The notes under the pieces: generated by a model | The model's input: the letters and a program-made list of their open reading frames with translations, nothing else | Told to the model about the DNA's origin: nothing | Databases searched by the model: none | Translations under genes and position numbers: made by a program | Assembly (NCBI RefSeq): GCF_002797685.1 | Contig: NZ_PGFH01000001.1 | Span: 124,001-188,000, forward strand | From: Salinibacterium amurskyense | Lineage (GTDB): Bacteria; Actinomycetota; Actinomycetes; Actinomycetales; Microbacteriaceae | DNA: 64,000 nt | Reading direction: 5' to 3' | In this document: piece after piece, positions 49,908 through 58,022 of the stretch | Numbering within the stretch: the stretch's first letter is position 1 | Layout of the letters: every line of letters starts with the position of its first letter

Positions 49908-51220
49908 TAGCTTACCTCTTTGGCTGCCTCGTTCGGCTCGTCGCCGGTCGCGGCATCCTCGCCATCAGCGGGGCCCTCGGCCGCGAGCGCCAGCAGCCGA
50001 TCCGCCGCAGCGTTCGCGTGCGTAACGATGCCGGCCAGCCCGGTGCCTCCGACGGTTTCGCCGACAACCACCACACCATCCGTGCGTTCAGCGGGGGCCA
50101 ACGGTGCGGGGCGAGTCCACTCGCGACGAGCGAAATCAACGACGGCCTCGACGGGAAGCGAGACGCCCAAGAGAACTTCGGCATCGCGACGAGCAACCTC
50201 GGCAAAGTCACCGGCGGGCACTTCGTTGTACGAGAGGCGCACCACGTGACGACCCTCTGCCTGCTCCTTGAGCCACTGCCACTTCGCCGTGGCGTGTGTG
50301 AGTGCACGAGCAGAGACCTTCGTACAGCCGGGCGCAACGAGCACTCCCGAGCCGCGGGGTTCGGCATCCAACTCAGGCGCATCGAGCACGAGAGTCGCGA
50401 GCGTGACCGTGCGACCACGAACCGGCGCGAGGATGCCGGGAGCAGCCACGATCACCGTGCCGTCGAGATCGGCGAGCGCCTCAGCGCTCTCGATGCGGCG
50501 CTCGAACTCAACAATGACGCCGTACGTCGTGAGGTCGGCCGCGAGCTCGGTAACCAGTCGGTTGATGCCACCCCGGATGCCCTGAACCGCTGTTCCGGCC
50601 GGCATCGCGTGGCGCATCGAACGCACCGCTGCCGCCAGCGAACCGTGCAGGGCGAGGCGCTCCTTGAGGGTGGCGACCCGCTCGAGCGGCAAGTCGTTGG
50701 GGTGCAGCGAGTACACGCCGTGCACGACGGGAGCGACGAGCTTCTCCACGACGGCCTTACCCATGCGGCGACGCACGAGCGCGCCAAGAGAAACGTCAGT
50801 GCGCTTGCCAAACCACGGAATCAGCGAATCGAGTTGAGCACGAAAGGCGCCGCCCAGACCAATTACCGCGATGGTGTCTTTGTCGAGCGGCGTCGCCGGA
50901 ATGCCGAGAATGCCGGTGGCGGGCAACGGCAGGGCCGGGCCCTCCACGGGCTGCAGCCACGCACCCTCGTCACCCGGAGACACAATGTCATCGCCCAGAC
51001 CCAGCTCGCGAGCGAGATCGGCAACAGTATTGCCGCGGGTGGCGAAGCTTTCGGCTCCGGCATCCAGATTAAGGCCACCAACGAGGTGGGATGCCACGGT
51101 GCCGCCGAGATGATCGCTCGCCTCGATGAGACGCACGGTTCGCCCCGCCATGGAGAGGCGGCGCGCCACAACGAGTCCGGCAATGCCGCCGCCAACGACG
51201 GTGAATTCTGTCGTGCTCAC
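49907..51220 (-). CDS. hemY: Coproporphyrinogen III oxidase (HemY/CgoX)
   Basis: This 437-residue FAD oxidase oxidises coproporphyrinogen III to coproporphyrin III in the Gram-positive route. The FAD site is VVGGGIAGLVVARRL at the start and the C-terminal segment VVVGETVGGTGLAGIV fits the flavin amine oxidase fold. The GTG at 51220 is preferred because AGGAAGG lies upstream and because it comes four bases after the hemE stop. The C-terminal 20 residues are acidic. Confidence 0.93.
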   Translation of the reverse strand: MSTTEFTVVGGGIAGLVVARRLSMAGRTVRLIEASDHLGGTVASHLVGGLNLDAGAESFATRGNTVADLARELGLGDDIVSPGDEGAWLQPVEGPALPLPATGILGIPATPLDKDTIAVIGLGGAFRAQLDSLIPWFGKRTDVSLGALVRRRMGKAVVEKLVAPVVHGVYSLHPNDLPLERVATLKERLALHGSLAAAVRSMRHAMPAGTAVQGIRGGINRLVTELAADLTTYGVIVEFERRIESAEALADLDGTVIVAAPGILAPVRGRTVTLATLVLDAPELDAEPRGSGVLVAPGCTKVSARALTHATAKWQWLKEQAEGRHVVRLSYNEVPAGDFAEVARRDAEVLLGVSLPVEAVVDFARREWTRPAPLAPAERTDGVVVVGETVGGTGLAGIVTHANAAADRLLALAAEGPADGEDAATGDEPNEAAKEVS

Positions 51221-51224
51221 GGCA

Positions 51225-52283
51225 CTAACCTTCCTGGTGAACGAGCTCCACGATCTTGGTGAGCACATCCGGATCGGTGTCGGGGCCAACGCCGTGGCCG
51301 AGGTTTACGACGTGCGAGGGAGCAACGCGGCCGCGGCTCATGACGTCGCGCACGTGTGCTTCGAGCACATGCCACGGGGCGCCAAGAAGAGCGGGGTCAA
51401 TGTTGCCCTGCAGCGGAACGCCGCCGCCGAGGCGACGGTCGGCCTCGTCGAGCGGGATACGCCAGTCGACGCCCATCACGTCGGCGCCGATCGAGTGCAT
51501 GGCCTGCAGCACTTCACCGCTGCCGACACCGAAATGAACTTTGGGTACGTCGTAGCCGCGCAAGTGCGAGAGCGCGCGCTTGGAGTGCGGAGCAACCCGG
51601 CGCACGTACTGCTGCTCTGAGAGCGAACCGACCCACGAGTCGAAGAGCTGAGCTGCCGAGGCGCCCGCTTCGATCTGGGCCTTCAAGAATTCGCCCGCGA
51701 TGTCGGCGCACCAGTTGAGCAGCGTGGCCCAGGTCTGCGGGTCGGAGTACATGAGCGTGCGAGCTCGCTGCTGGTCCTTACTCGGCCCGCCCTCGACCAT
51801 GTACGACGCGAGGGTGAAGGGGGCTCCAGCGAAACCAATGAGCGGAGTCGTGCCCAACTGAGCAACGGTTTGCGCGACAGCTTCACGGATGGGCGCGAAT
51901 GCCGCAGGGTCGATGGGGTGCAGCTTGGCGACATCCGCCGCTGTGCGCACGGGGTTCGCGAAAACCGGGCCGCGGCCAGGAACGATCTCTACCTCAACTC
52001 CGGCGAGCTTGGCCGGAATCACGATGTCGCTAAAGAAGATGGCGGCGTCGACGTTGTGTCGACGCACGGGCTGCATCGTGATCTCGCTCGCGAGGTCGGG
52101 CGTGAGGCACGCCTCGAGCATCTCGTTGCCTTCACGCAATTTGCGGTACTCGGGAAGCGAGCGGCCGGCTTGGCGCATAAACCAGACGGGGGTGGTTTCG
52201 GGGCGATCACCGCGGTAGGCCCGGATGATAGGCGAGTTAGCTGTGCGGCCGTCGAGAAGAGGGTGGTCAGAATTCAAAGTCAC
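51225..52283 (-). CDS. hemE: Uroporphyrinogen decarboxylase
   Basis: This 352-residue enzyme converts uroporphyrinogen III to coproporphyrinogen III. The family signature WFMRQAGRSLPEYR and the GFAGAPFTLASY block are present. It is the first gene of the leftward operon. Its GTG is only 17 bp from the hemA start; TAATGT at seven nucleotides upstream makes it probably leaderless. Confidence 0.96.
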   Translation of the reverse strand: MTLNSDHPLLDGRTANSPIIRAYRGDRPETTPVWFMRQAGRSLPEYRKLREGNEMLEACLTPDLASEITMQPVRRHNVDAAIFFSDIVIPAKLAGVEVEIVPGRGPVFANPVRTAADVAKLHPIDPAAFAPIREAVAQTVAQLGTTPLIGFAGAPFTLASYMVEGGPSKDQQRARTLMYSDPQTWATLLNWCADIAGEFLKAQIEAGASAAQLFDSWVGSLSEQQYVRRVAPHSKRALSHLRGYDVPKVHFGVGSGEVLQAMHSIGADVMGVDWRIPLDEADRRLGGGVPLQGNIDPALLGAPWHVLEAHVRDVMSRGRVAPSHVVNLGHGVGPDTDPDVLTKIVELVHQEG

Positions 52284-52288
52284 GGGGT

Positions 52289-52296
52289 TAACATTA
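52289..52296. promoter_or_regulatory. Overlapping divergent -10 boxes of hemA and hemE
   Basis: The 17-bp gap contains TAACATTA. TAACAT serves hemA six nucleotides from its GTG, and the complementary strand reads TAATGT seven nucleotides from the hemE GTG. The two predicted starts are 18 bp apart. Confidence 0.6.
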
Positions 52297-52300
52297 GGTT

Positions 52301-53536
52301 GTGCTCCTGTGTCTTAGCTCGAATCATCGCAACGCGAGCTTAGACGTACTCGAAAGTCTGTCTGAGGTCGCCGCTGCGGCTACTAACGACCTCGTTTCGA
52401 CTAACGATTTCGTTGCCGGAGCCGTTCTCGTTGCCACTTGCAACCGCTTCGAGGCCTATCTCGACGTCGAAGAACCCCTCACCGCTGGTTCGGCCATCAC
52501 CGTCTGCTCGCTGCTCGAATCGCTGAGTGAACGCACGGGCCTCAGCGTCGACACCCTGCACTCCTCCATCGCCGTTCATGAGGGTGCGGATGCCGCAGCT
52601 CACCTCTTTGCGGTGACCTCTGGTCTTGAGTCCGTCGTGATCGGTGAAGCTGAAATCTCTGGCCAGGTCAGCCGAGCTCTCGATCAGGCTCGCAAGGATG
52701 GCACAACTACCCGCGACCTCGAGCGCCTCTTTCAGCGCGCAACGCACACGAGTCGCGGCATCAAGAACAACACCGCCATCGGCGGGGCAGGCAAGTCCCT
52801 CGTGCGCCTTGCGCTCGAACTGGCCTCAAGCCGCGTTGCCGACTGGTCGACCGCAAGCGTTCTTGTCGTGGGAACCGGCCGCTACGCCGTCACCACCGTC
52901 AACGCGCTGCGGGACAAGGGCGCCCTCGATCTGCGCGTCTTCTCGCCATCGGGCCGCGACGCTGCGTTCGCCCTCAAGCACGGCCTCACCCCCAGCGAAG
53001 ACTTCGACGTCGACGTCATCGTCACGTGTACCGCAAGCGCCGTGCTCGGCACCGAGCGCTTCTCGGCCGCCAGCAAGTGCCTCGTGCTCGACCTTGGTCT
53101 CCCCCGCAACGTTGACCCCGCGGTGGGCCAGCTCGACGGTGTTGACCTGCTCGACCTCGAAACCATTAGCCTGCACGCCCCGCTCGAAGAGCTGAACGCG
53201 CACGCGGATGCTCGCGACCTGGTTCGCACGGCCGCCCACGAATTCGCTGCCGAAAGCCAGGCGGAGCCAGCCATCGTTGCTCTTCGCAAGCACCACTTCG
53301 CTCTCCTTGAGGCGGAAATTGCTCGCGCCACCGCCCGCGGAGCCGGCGACGAAACCATCTCCGCGCTGCGCCACCTCGGCGGAGTCCTGCTGCACGGTCC
53401 GTCAGTGCGTGCTCGCGAGTTTGCGGCTGAAGGCCGCGTCGCGGAGTTCGATGCTGCGCTCTCGGCGCTGTACAACATCCCGGTAGAGCGTTCGACTACG
53501 TCGGCGGATGCTCGCGCTCGACCACACTCGGCCTAA
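52301..53536 (+). CDS. hemA: Glutamyl-tRNA reductase
   Basis: This 411-residue enzyme reduces glutamyl-tRNA to glutamate-1-semialdehyde, the first committed step. The catalytic Cys lies in LVATCNRFEAY, and the NADPH domain begins VLVVGTGRYAVTTV. The N-terminal MLLCLSSNHRNASL matches the family even without upstream sequence, which supports the GTG start. It diverges from hemE and shares its tiny promoter region. Confidence 0.96.
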   Translation: MLLCLSSNHRNASLDVLESLSEVAAAATNDLVSTNDFVAGAVLVATCNRFEAYLDVEEPLTAGSAITVCSLLESLSERTGLSVDTLHSSIAVHEGADAAAHLFAVTSGLESVVIGEAEISGQVSRALDQARKDGTTTRDLERLFQRATHTSRGIKNNTAIGGAGKSLVRLALELASSRVADWSTASVLVVGTGRYAVTTVNALRDKGALDLRVFSPSGRDAAFALKHGLTPSEDFDVDVIVTCTASAVLGTERFSAASKCLVLDLGLPRNVDPAVGQLDGVDLLDLETISLHAPLEELNAHADARDLVRTAAHEFAAESQAEPAIVALRKHHFALLEAEIARATARGAGDETISALRHLGGVLLHGPSVRAREFAAEGRVAEFDAALSALYNIPVERSTTSADARARPHSA

Positions 53537-53574
53537 CTGCCTCCCATCTCTACCCACAACGACGAGGGTCTCCG

Positions 53575-54273
53575 ATGAAACCGTATGACTCGCTCGCTCC
53601 GATCGCCACCGAACGTCTCGTGCTGCGTCGCCTCACTCTGAGCAATAACGACATCGACGACCTGCACGCTCAACAGTCGAACCCCGAGCTCACGACCTAC
53701 ATGCTGTACGACCCCCGCGACCGCGCGACCGTCATCGAGAAGATTCAGGAGTGGACGGGCAACGAAGTTCTCGCCGCCACCAACGACTACCTGCAGCTGG
53801 CCATTGACCTGCTGGATGCCGTGCCTCCGAAGGCCGTGCAAAGCACGGCTATCACTGATGCCAACGGCTCTGCGGCCGCCACCACTACCTCAGCCTCCGC
53901 CTCCCCCGGAGCCACGACCGAACCGCCCTCAGAGCGCCGCACCGTGATGATCGGCACGCTGTACTTCAAGCTCACCAACGCCGAGCAGTCCACCGCAGAA
54001 ATCGGCTGGGCCCTGCATCCGAATTTTCAGGGCAAGGGCTATGCCCGGGAGGCAGCATCCGCACTCCTCGATGTTGCTTTCGGCGAGATGGAGCTGCACC
54101 GAGTGACCGCGCTTCTCGACCCGCGCAACGGCGACTCCATCCGGTTGTGCGAGGCCCTGGGCATGCGGCGAGAGGCTCACTTTGTGGAAGACCTGTGGTT
54201 CCGCGGCGCCTGGGAAGACACCTACAGTTACGGAATTCTGGCTCGCGAATGGGCCTCGCGCTCACGCCGCTGA
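53575..54273 (+). CDS. GNAT family N-acetyltransferase
   Basis: This 232-residue acetyltransferase resembles RimJ-type enzymes acting on protein N-termini or amines. The N-terminal strand ERLVLRRLTLSN and the acetyl-CoA loop HPNFQGKGYAREA with DPRNGDSIRLCEALGM are present. An unusual insertion of about 30 residues (Ala, Thr, Ser and Pro-rich, around residues 98-125) interrupts the fold. A GAGGG ribosome site supports the ATG. The gene lies 38 bp after hemA; no functional link is known. Confidence 0.9.
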   Translation: MKPYDSLAPIATERLVLRRLTLSNNDIDDLHAQQSNPELTTYMLYDPRDRATVIEKIQEWTGNEVLAATNDYLQLAIDLLDAVPPKAVQSTAITDANGSAAATTTSASASPGATTEPPSERRTVMIGTLYFKLTNAEQSTAEIGWALHPNFQGKGYAREAASALLDVAFGEMELHRVTALLDPRNGDSIRLCEALGMRREAHFVEDLWFRGAWEDTYSYGILAREWASRSRR

Positions 54274-54555
54274 ACAGGAACAGGATGGCGCGGAGCCTCC
54301 CAAGTCTCCGTAAAGATGCCTGAGAAGCTCGCGTTTTTGCGAGAAAAACTTACACCCATTTACGGGGACAGACAGAACGTTCTGGTGCAGTTTTCCGGGG
54401 GTCTTGTCAACATGTCCCCCCGAGTGGGGACTCGCGGATGCCGGGACGGCCTAAGAGTCTAAATACAGCGCGGCACAACCCGACTCGTACCGCCGCTATC
54501 TGAGCGCATCATTTCTGGCGCTTCTCTCCGCACCTTAACCAACCGAAGTGGATCT
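54274..54555. other. 282-bp gap before the GTPase-roadblock operon
   Basis: The gap contains an AGAACGTTCT palindrome at 54374, a hairpin pair CTCGC/GCGAG at 54328, and overlapping repeats CGAGT-GGGG-ACTCG near 54421. A TAAATA box near 54456 may be the -10 of the GTPase operon. No gene was seen. Confidence 0.4.
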
Positions 54556-55119
54556 ATGTCTGAGCATGTCGTTTTGTTCGCCGGCCCGATGGGCTCCGGC
54601 AAGACGACCGCTATTCGCAGTCTGAGCGAGATCGACGTGGTGTCGACCGAGGCTACCAACACTGATCGCGCCACCGCAGATAAAGAGACCACTACCGTGG
54701 CTCTCGACTACGGCGAGATCACGCTCGACGATGTCACGAAGGTTCGACTCTACGGAGTTCCGGGGCAGAAACGTTTCGACTTCATGTGGTCAATTTTGGC
54801 GGGCCGCGCACGTGGTCTACTGCTGCTGATCAACAACGATGCGCCCGACTCCGTCAACCTGCTCATTGAGTACCTCAGCGACTTCCGTGAGCTTCACGAA
54901 CGTGGAGCCGTCATCATCGGCGTCACTAAGTCTGATGTTGCCTCCACTCCGACAGTCGCCGAGTATTCGGCCGCGCTCACGGCTGCCGTTCCCGAACAAC
55001 TGATTCCCGTGTTCACCGTCGACCCCCGCAACGCTGAAGAAATGCGCACGCTGCTCTTGAGCCTGGTTGCCAGCGTCGAAATGCGTGAACTCCTCGCACC
55101 CGCACCGGAAAAGATCTGA
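54556..55119 (+). CDS. Small Ras-like GTPase of MglA/CvnD type
   Basis: This 187-residue GTP-binding protein has the P-loop AGPMGSGKTT (residues 9-18), G3-like YGVPGQKRF (Val-Pro-Gly-Gln in place of Asp-x-x-Gly) and G4 TKSD. This form matches the GTPases of actinobacterial conservons and MglA-type switches. It overlaps the roadblock gene by one base and should be regulated by it. Target and output are unknown. Confidence 0.9.
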   Translation: MSEHVVLFAGPMGSGKTTAIRSLSEIDVVSTEATNTDRATADKETTTVALDYGEITLDDVTKVRLYGVPGQKRFDFMWSILAGRARGLLLLINNDAPDSVNLLIEYLSDFRELHERGAVIIGVTKSDVASTPTVAEYSAALTAAVPEQLIPVFTVDPRNAEEMRTLLLSLVASVEMRELLAPAPEKI

Positions 55120-55535
55120 TGAACCAGCCACTTGCGCCCGCAACCGTTCCTTCGCACCTCAACCCTGTGCACATCGACGCCGGCAACCGCACCCTTGCTG
55201 AAATGCAAGACCTCGCGAGCTCGCTCACCTTCGCCGCCATGCTCACCGACGACGGCTTCGAAATTGTGCACCTCAACGGCGCCCACACCGACGGCGGTCG
55301 CTTCGCCAGTATGTCCAGCTCGGTGCAGGCCCTCAGCGACGCTGTCGCCCACGAACTGAAAATCGGCACGAACGAATACGTGATCATCGCGTCTGAACTC
55401 GGCCACGTCATCCAGCTGCGCGTTCAGGGTCACCCCATCGTGATCGCCGCGCTGTTCGACACTCACGAAACTTTGGGCAAGGGCCTTTCGATCGCGCGCA
55501 TCGCCGCACGACGCATGGCCGAGCTCATCGCGTAA
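55119..55535 (+). CDS. Roadblock/LC7-like protein A
   Basis: This 138-residue protein has the alternating alpha/beta pattern of roadblock/LC7 proteins (for example LTFAAMLTDDGFEIVHL and YVIIASELGHVIQLRVQG). Such proteins bind small GTPases as activators (GAP-like) or scaffolds. The ATG overlaps the GTPase stop codon (TGATG). The first 20 residues are a Pro/Asn-rich tail. Confidence 0.82.
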   Translation: MNQPLAPATVPSHLNPVHIDAGNRTLAEMQDLASSLTFAAMLTDDGFEIVHLNGAHTDGGRFASMSSSVQALSDAVAHELKIGTNEYVIIASELGHVIQLRVQGHPIVIAALFDTHETLGKGLSIARIAARRMAELIA

Positions 55536-55587
55536 CCACGCACCACTAGAAGTAACACCAAACCCGACACCATAAACGGAGAACACA

Positions 55588-55947
55588 ATGTCAAACATCA
55601 CCGAAACCCTCACCGCTCTTCTCGACACCGATGGCGCTATGGCAGCCGCCGTTGTCGACAGTGGCTCGGGCATGCTCCTCGGAAGCGCTGGAAGCGGCAT
55701 CGACCTCGACGCAGCAGCAGCCGGTAACACCGAGGTAGTGCGCGCCAAGCTCAAGACCATGAAGGCACTGGGCCTCAGCGACTCAATCGATGACATCCTC
55801 ATCACGCTGTCGAGCCAGTACCACATCATTCGCCCGCTGACCTCGAACCCCGAGGTCTTCATCTACTTCGTACTCGACAAGGCGAAGTCGAACCTCGCGC
55901 TTGCTCGCATCAACGCCAAGACCGCAGACACGAGCTTGAGCCTCTAA
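55588..55947 (+). CDS. Roadblock/LC7-like protein B
   Basis: This 119-residue protein has the same roadblock pattern (GAMAAAVVDSGSGMLLGSA and YHIIRPLTSNPEVFIYFVLDKAKSNLALARI). It may pair with protein A to form a heterodimer around the GTPase. It has its own ribosome site (GGAGA). A perfect 14-bp hairpin follows its stop codon. Confidence 0.82.
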   Translation: MSNITETLTALLDTDGAMAAAVVDSGSGMLLGSAGSGIDLDAAAAGNTEVVRAKLKTMKALGLSDSIDDILITLSSQYHIIRPLTSNPEVFIYFVLDKAKSNLALARINAKTADTSLSL

Positions 55948-55956
55948 ATAACTTCA

Positions 55957-55989
55957 ACTGTGGCGGTCACTGAGTGTGACCGCCACAGT
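55957..55989 (+). terminator. 14-bp perfect stem-loop within the GTPase operon
   Basis: ACTGTGGCGGTCAC and its exact complement enclose the loop TGAGT, ten bases after the roadblock B stop. No T tract follows, so it is more likely an attenuator or mRNA stabiliser than a full terminator. Confidence 0.65.
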
Positions 55990-56015
55990 GGGCTCACCAC
56001 CCAGAAAGATTCACT

Positions 56016-57008
56016 ATGACCGACGGCACTGACGTTCCCGCAGGGTGGTACCGCGACCCTCTGGGTGGCGAACACCTCCGTTGGTGGGACGCAAACTCCT
56101 GGACTGAGCACATCGCGCAACTCGATAGCTCACCTCAGCCACCCACCTCATCAGTGAACAGCTCGACCAATCCCTTCGATACCGCGTCAACCGCGCGCGA
56201 GCCCGAAGTCATGATCATTCACCCGTCATCGAGCAAGCGCAGCACGCGCAACGCGGGCGTCGGCACGTCAGCGTCGGCTGCGGTAGGCAACACGACCTCG
56301 GATGACAGCGGCACCGTTATCGAGGAACCCACCCGCGCCAGCATCAAAGCTGCAGCCGCGGCGGCCGCCGCCGCCGAGGAACCTCGTAAATCGGGATTCT
56401 CTGACATCGCCCTCACCGTGGAGACCTGGAACAAGCTCAACCGTGCCATCACCGACGCGGTCAACTCACCCACCGAGCCGCTCGTTGAGCTGCGCTTCGC
56501 TGATGCCCCCACGTTGGTCATCGATCCGCGCGGCTGCGCTTACTGGTGGGCAGACTCTCTCGACAACCTTGCGACAGCATCCGCCGACGGCGACGTCGAA
56601 ACTGTCGCCCGTCCGCTCGGCATTCATCAGGATGAGGCCGGCCGCGACTGGGAGCCCCTCGTGTGGCTCATCGGAACACACGCCCAACCCGACTCTTTCG
56701 ATCCCCTGAGCCTTTCGGGCGCGCGCTTCAAGCTGCGCCGCTGGCCCAACCTCACGACTTTGAGCCATACGACAGAGCAAATGGGTATGACAGCCATGCT
56801 CGGTGCCGCGTACCTCACCGTCACCGAATTGGCCTCGTTGGCCAAGGTCGATGTTGATGAGGCCCGCCGTCTCATCTCCACGTTCGAGCTGATGGGACTG
56901 TTGACCCACACGGTCGACACCATTGCCGAAGAGGCTCGCCAGCCCCTGGCGGCTCAGCCCGCAAAAGAGGGAATCTTCTCTCGCTTGAAGGCACGCTTCA
57001 GCCGCTAA
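56016..57008 (+). CDS. DUF2510 protein with C-terminal winged-helix region
   Basis: This 330-residue protein has an N-terminal DUF2510 (GWYRDPLGGEHLRWWDANSW, about residues 10-35), a disordered Ser/Thr linker, and an Ala-rich helix (residues 105-130). An alpha/beta middle domain follows. The end TVTELASLAKVDVDEARRLISTFELMGLLTH looks like a winged helix, as in CvnC/DUF742 proteins of conservons. This would be the DNA- or GTPase-binding output of the module. No sensor kinase gene is present. Confidence 0.75.
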   Translation: MTDGTDVPAGWYRDPLGGEHLRWWDANSWTEHIAQLDSSPQPPTSSVNSSTNPFDTASTAREPEVMIIHPSSSKRSTRNAGVGTSASAAVGNTTSDDSGTVIEEPTRASIKAAAAAAAAAEEPRKSGFSDIALTVETWNKLNRAITDAVNSPTEPLVELRFADAPTLVIDPRGCAYWWADSLDNLATASADGDVETVARPLGIHQDEAGRDWEPLVWLIGTHAQPDSFDPLSLSGARFKLRRWPNLTTLSHTTEQMGMTAMLGAAYLTVTELASLAKVDVDEARRLISTFELMGLLTHTVDTIAEEARQPLAAQPAKEGIFSRLKARFSR

Positions 57009-57016
57009 CGACTACA

Positions 57017-57032
57017 TGCGGCCGTGGCCGCA
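57017..57032. terminator. Short hairpin between convergent genes
   Basis: TGCGGCC-GT-GGCCGCA is a perfect seven-bp stem. It lies between the DUF2510 gene and the convergent hydrolase gene, without a T tract on either side. Confidence 0.45.
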
Positions 57033-57038
57033 CTGCTC

Positions 57039-57068
57039 GCAGGTGCAGGTGCAGGTGCAGGTGCAGGT
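57039..57068. repeat. Hexanucleotide tandem repeat (GCAGGT)5
   Basis: Five exact copies of GCAGGT (30 bp) lie in the short gap between two convergent genes. Such a perfect microsatellite is prone to slippage. Confidence 0.95.
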
Positions 57069-57077
57069 CTGCGCCCT

Positions 57078-58022
57078 TTAGTGCACGTACTCCATGAGAT
57101 CGAGTCCGAACGTGCGCAGCGCCTCGATCACTTGCAACCGAGCATGCATGCTCTTGTCATCAAATTGAATGGATGCCGCGTAGGCCACCGCACGCTTGTT
57201 GCCTCGCAGCGCTCCGGCTTCCGCTCGCACGCCTCGGTCGATGCCGGTCTTGTTCACCAGCAGAGTGTTGTGGTCGGCACCACGATGAGCCAAAGGATCA
57301 AGCCCGAACGCGCTCGAGACGAGTGACAAGTCAGTGTTGAGCGAGAGCCAGCCAAGCACGCGTTGACTCGCAATGGAGTTCACGATTTCGCCGCGCGCGA
57401 GGGCGCCGAACAACCAGCTGAGTTCCACGGCGGATCCGACAGAAAGCTGTGGGGCATCGTCGGGGCCGCGGGTATCGCGCACGAGGTCGAGCAGTGCCGT
57501 CTTGGTCAGGCCGAGGGATTCGGTGCGAGCTCGCACGGCATCCAACCCGATCAGGCGAAGCAGGATGTTCGTTGCCAGGTTGTCGCTCGTTGCACCTACC
57601 AGGGCAGCAAGGTCGGCAACGGGCAACGATGGTGCCTGCAAGTGTTGCCACAGGCCGGCGGCGCCCACGGATGCTCCGGGGACCTTGTCGAGGATGCCGT
57701 AGGGCGCGAAATCGCTGTCTTCGAAGCGGGCAGAAACCTCGATCAGCAGCAGAATCTTGCCGATGCTGGCCGTGGGTAACGCGACGCGATCGTCGATGCT
57801 GAGCACGGTGCGACCGCTGTTGATGTCGACGGCGCTGGCAGAAACGCGCATGCTGCGATCAGCGAGCCGCAGTTTTCCAAGCGCGGCAAAGGTGCTGGTG
57901 AAGTTGGGCTCTTCTCCAGCTCCGGCGTGTTTCGCAACTCGGGGGGTGCGAATTCGACTCCGGCGTTCTCGGGTTTGCTCGATCTCTACCAAATAGTGAC
58001 GCGATCTTTCGGGTCCAGCCAC
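57078..58022 (-). CDS. Class A beta-lactamase-like serine hydrolase
   Basis: This protein of up to 314 residues has the three penicillin-recognising motifs: TASIGK (Ser-x-x-Lys near residue 85), TSDN near 165, and NKTGID near 259. A catalytic Glu equivalent to the class A position is not clear, so it may be a poor or non-beta-lactam hydrolase. No signal peptide is seen, and the first 55 residues are basic and probably unstructured. The GTG at 58022 overlaps the M13 gene end by 37 bases; a later start is possible. Confidence 0.75.
   Translation of the reverse strand: MAGPERSRHYLVEIEQTRERRSRIRTPRVAKHAGAGEEPNFTSTFAALGKLRLADRSMRVSASAVDINSGRTVLSIDDRVALPTASIGKILLLIEVSARFEDSDFAPYGILDKVPGASVGAAGLWQHLQAPSLPVADLAALVGATSDNLATNILLRLIGLDAVRARTESLGLTKTALLDLVRDTRGPDDAPQLSVGSAVELSWLFGALARGEIVNSIASQRVLGWLSLNTDLSLVSSAFGLDPLAHRGADHNTLLVNKTGIDRGVRAEAGALRGNKRAVAYAASIQFDDKSMHARLQVIEALRTFGLDLMEYVH

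Noticed and set aside
54328-54343. Terminator after the GNAT gene (CTCGC/GCGAG hairpin)
   Set aside because: The stem has only five pairs, its loop holds the T run, and it is followed by A residues on the coding strand.
57039-57068. CRISPR-like repeats
   Set aside because: The repeat has six-base units without spacers and there are no cas genes.
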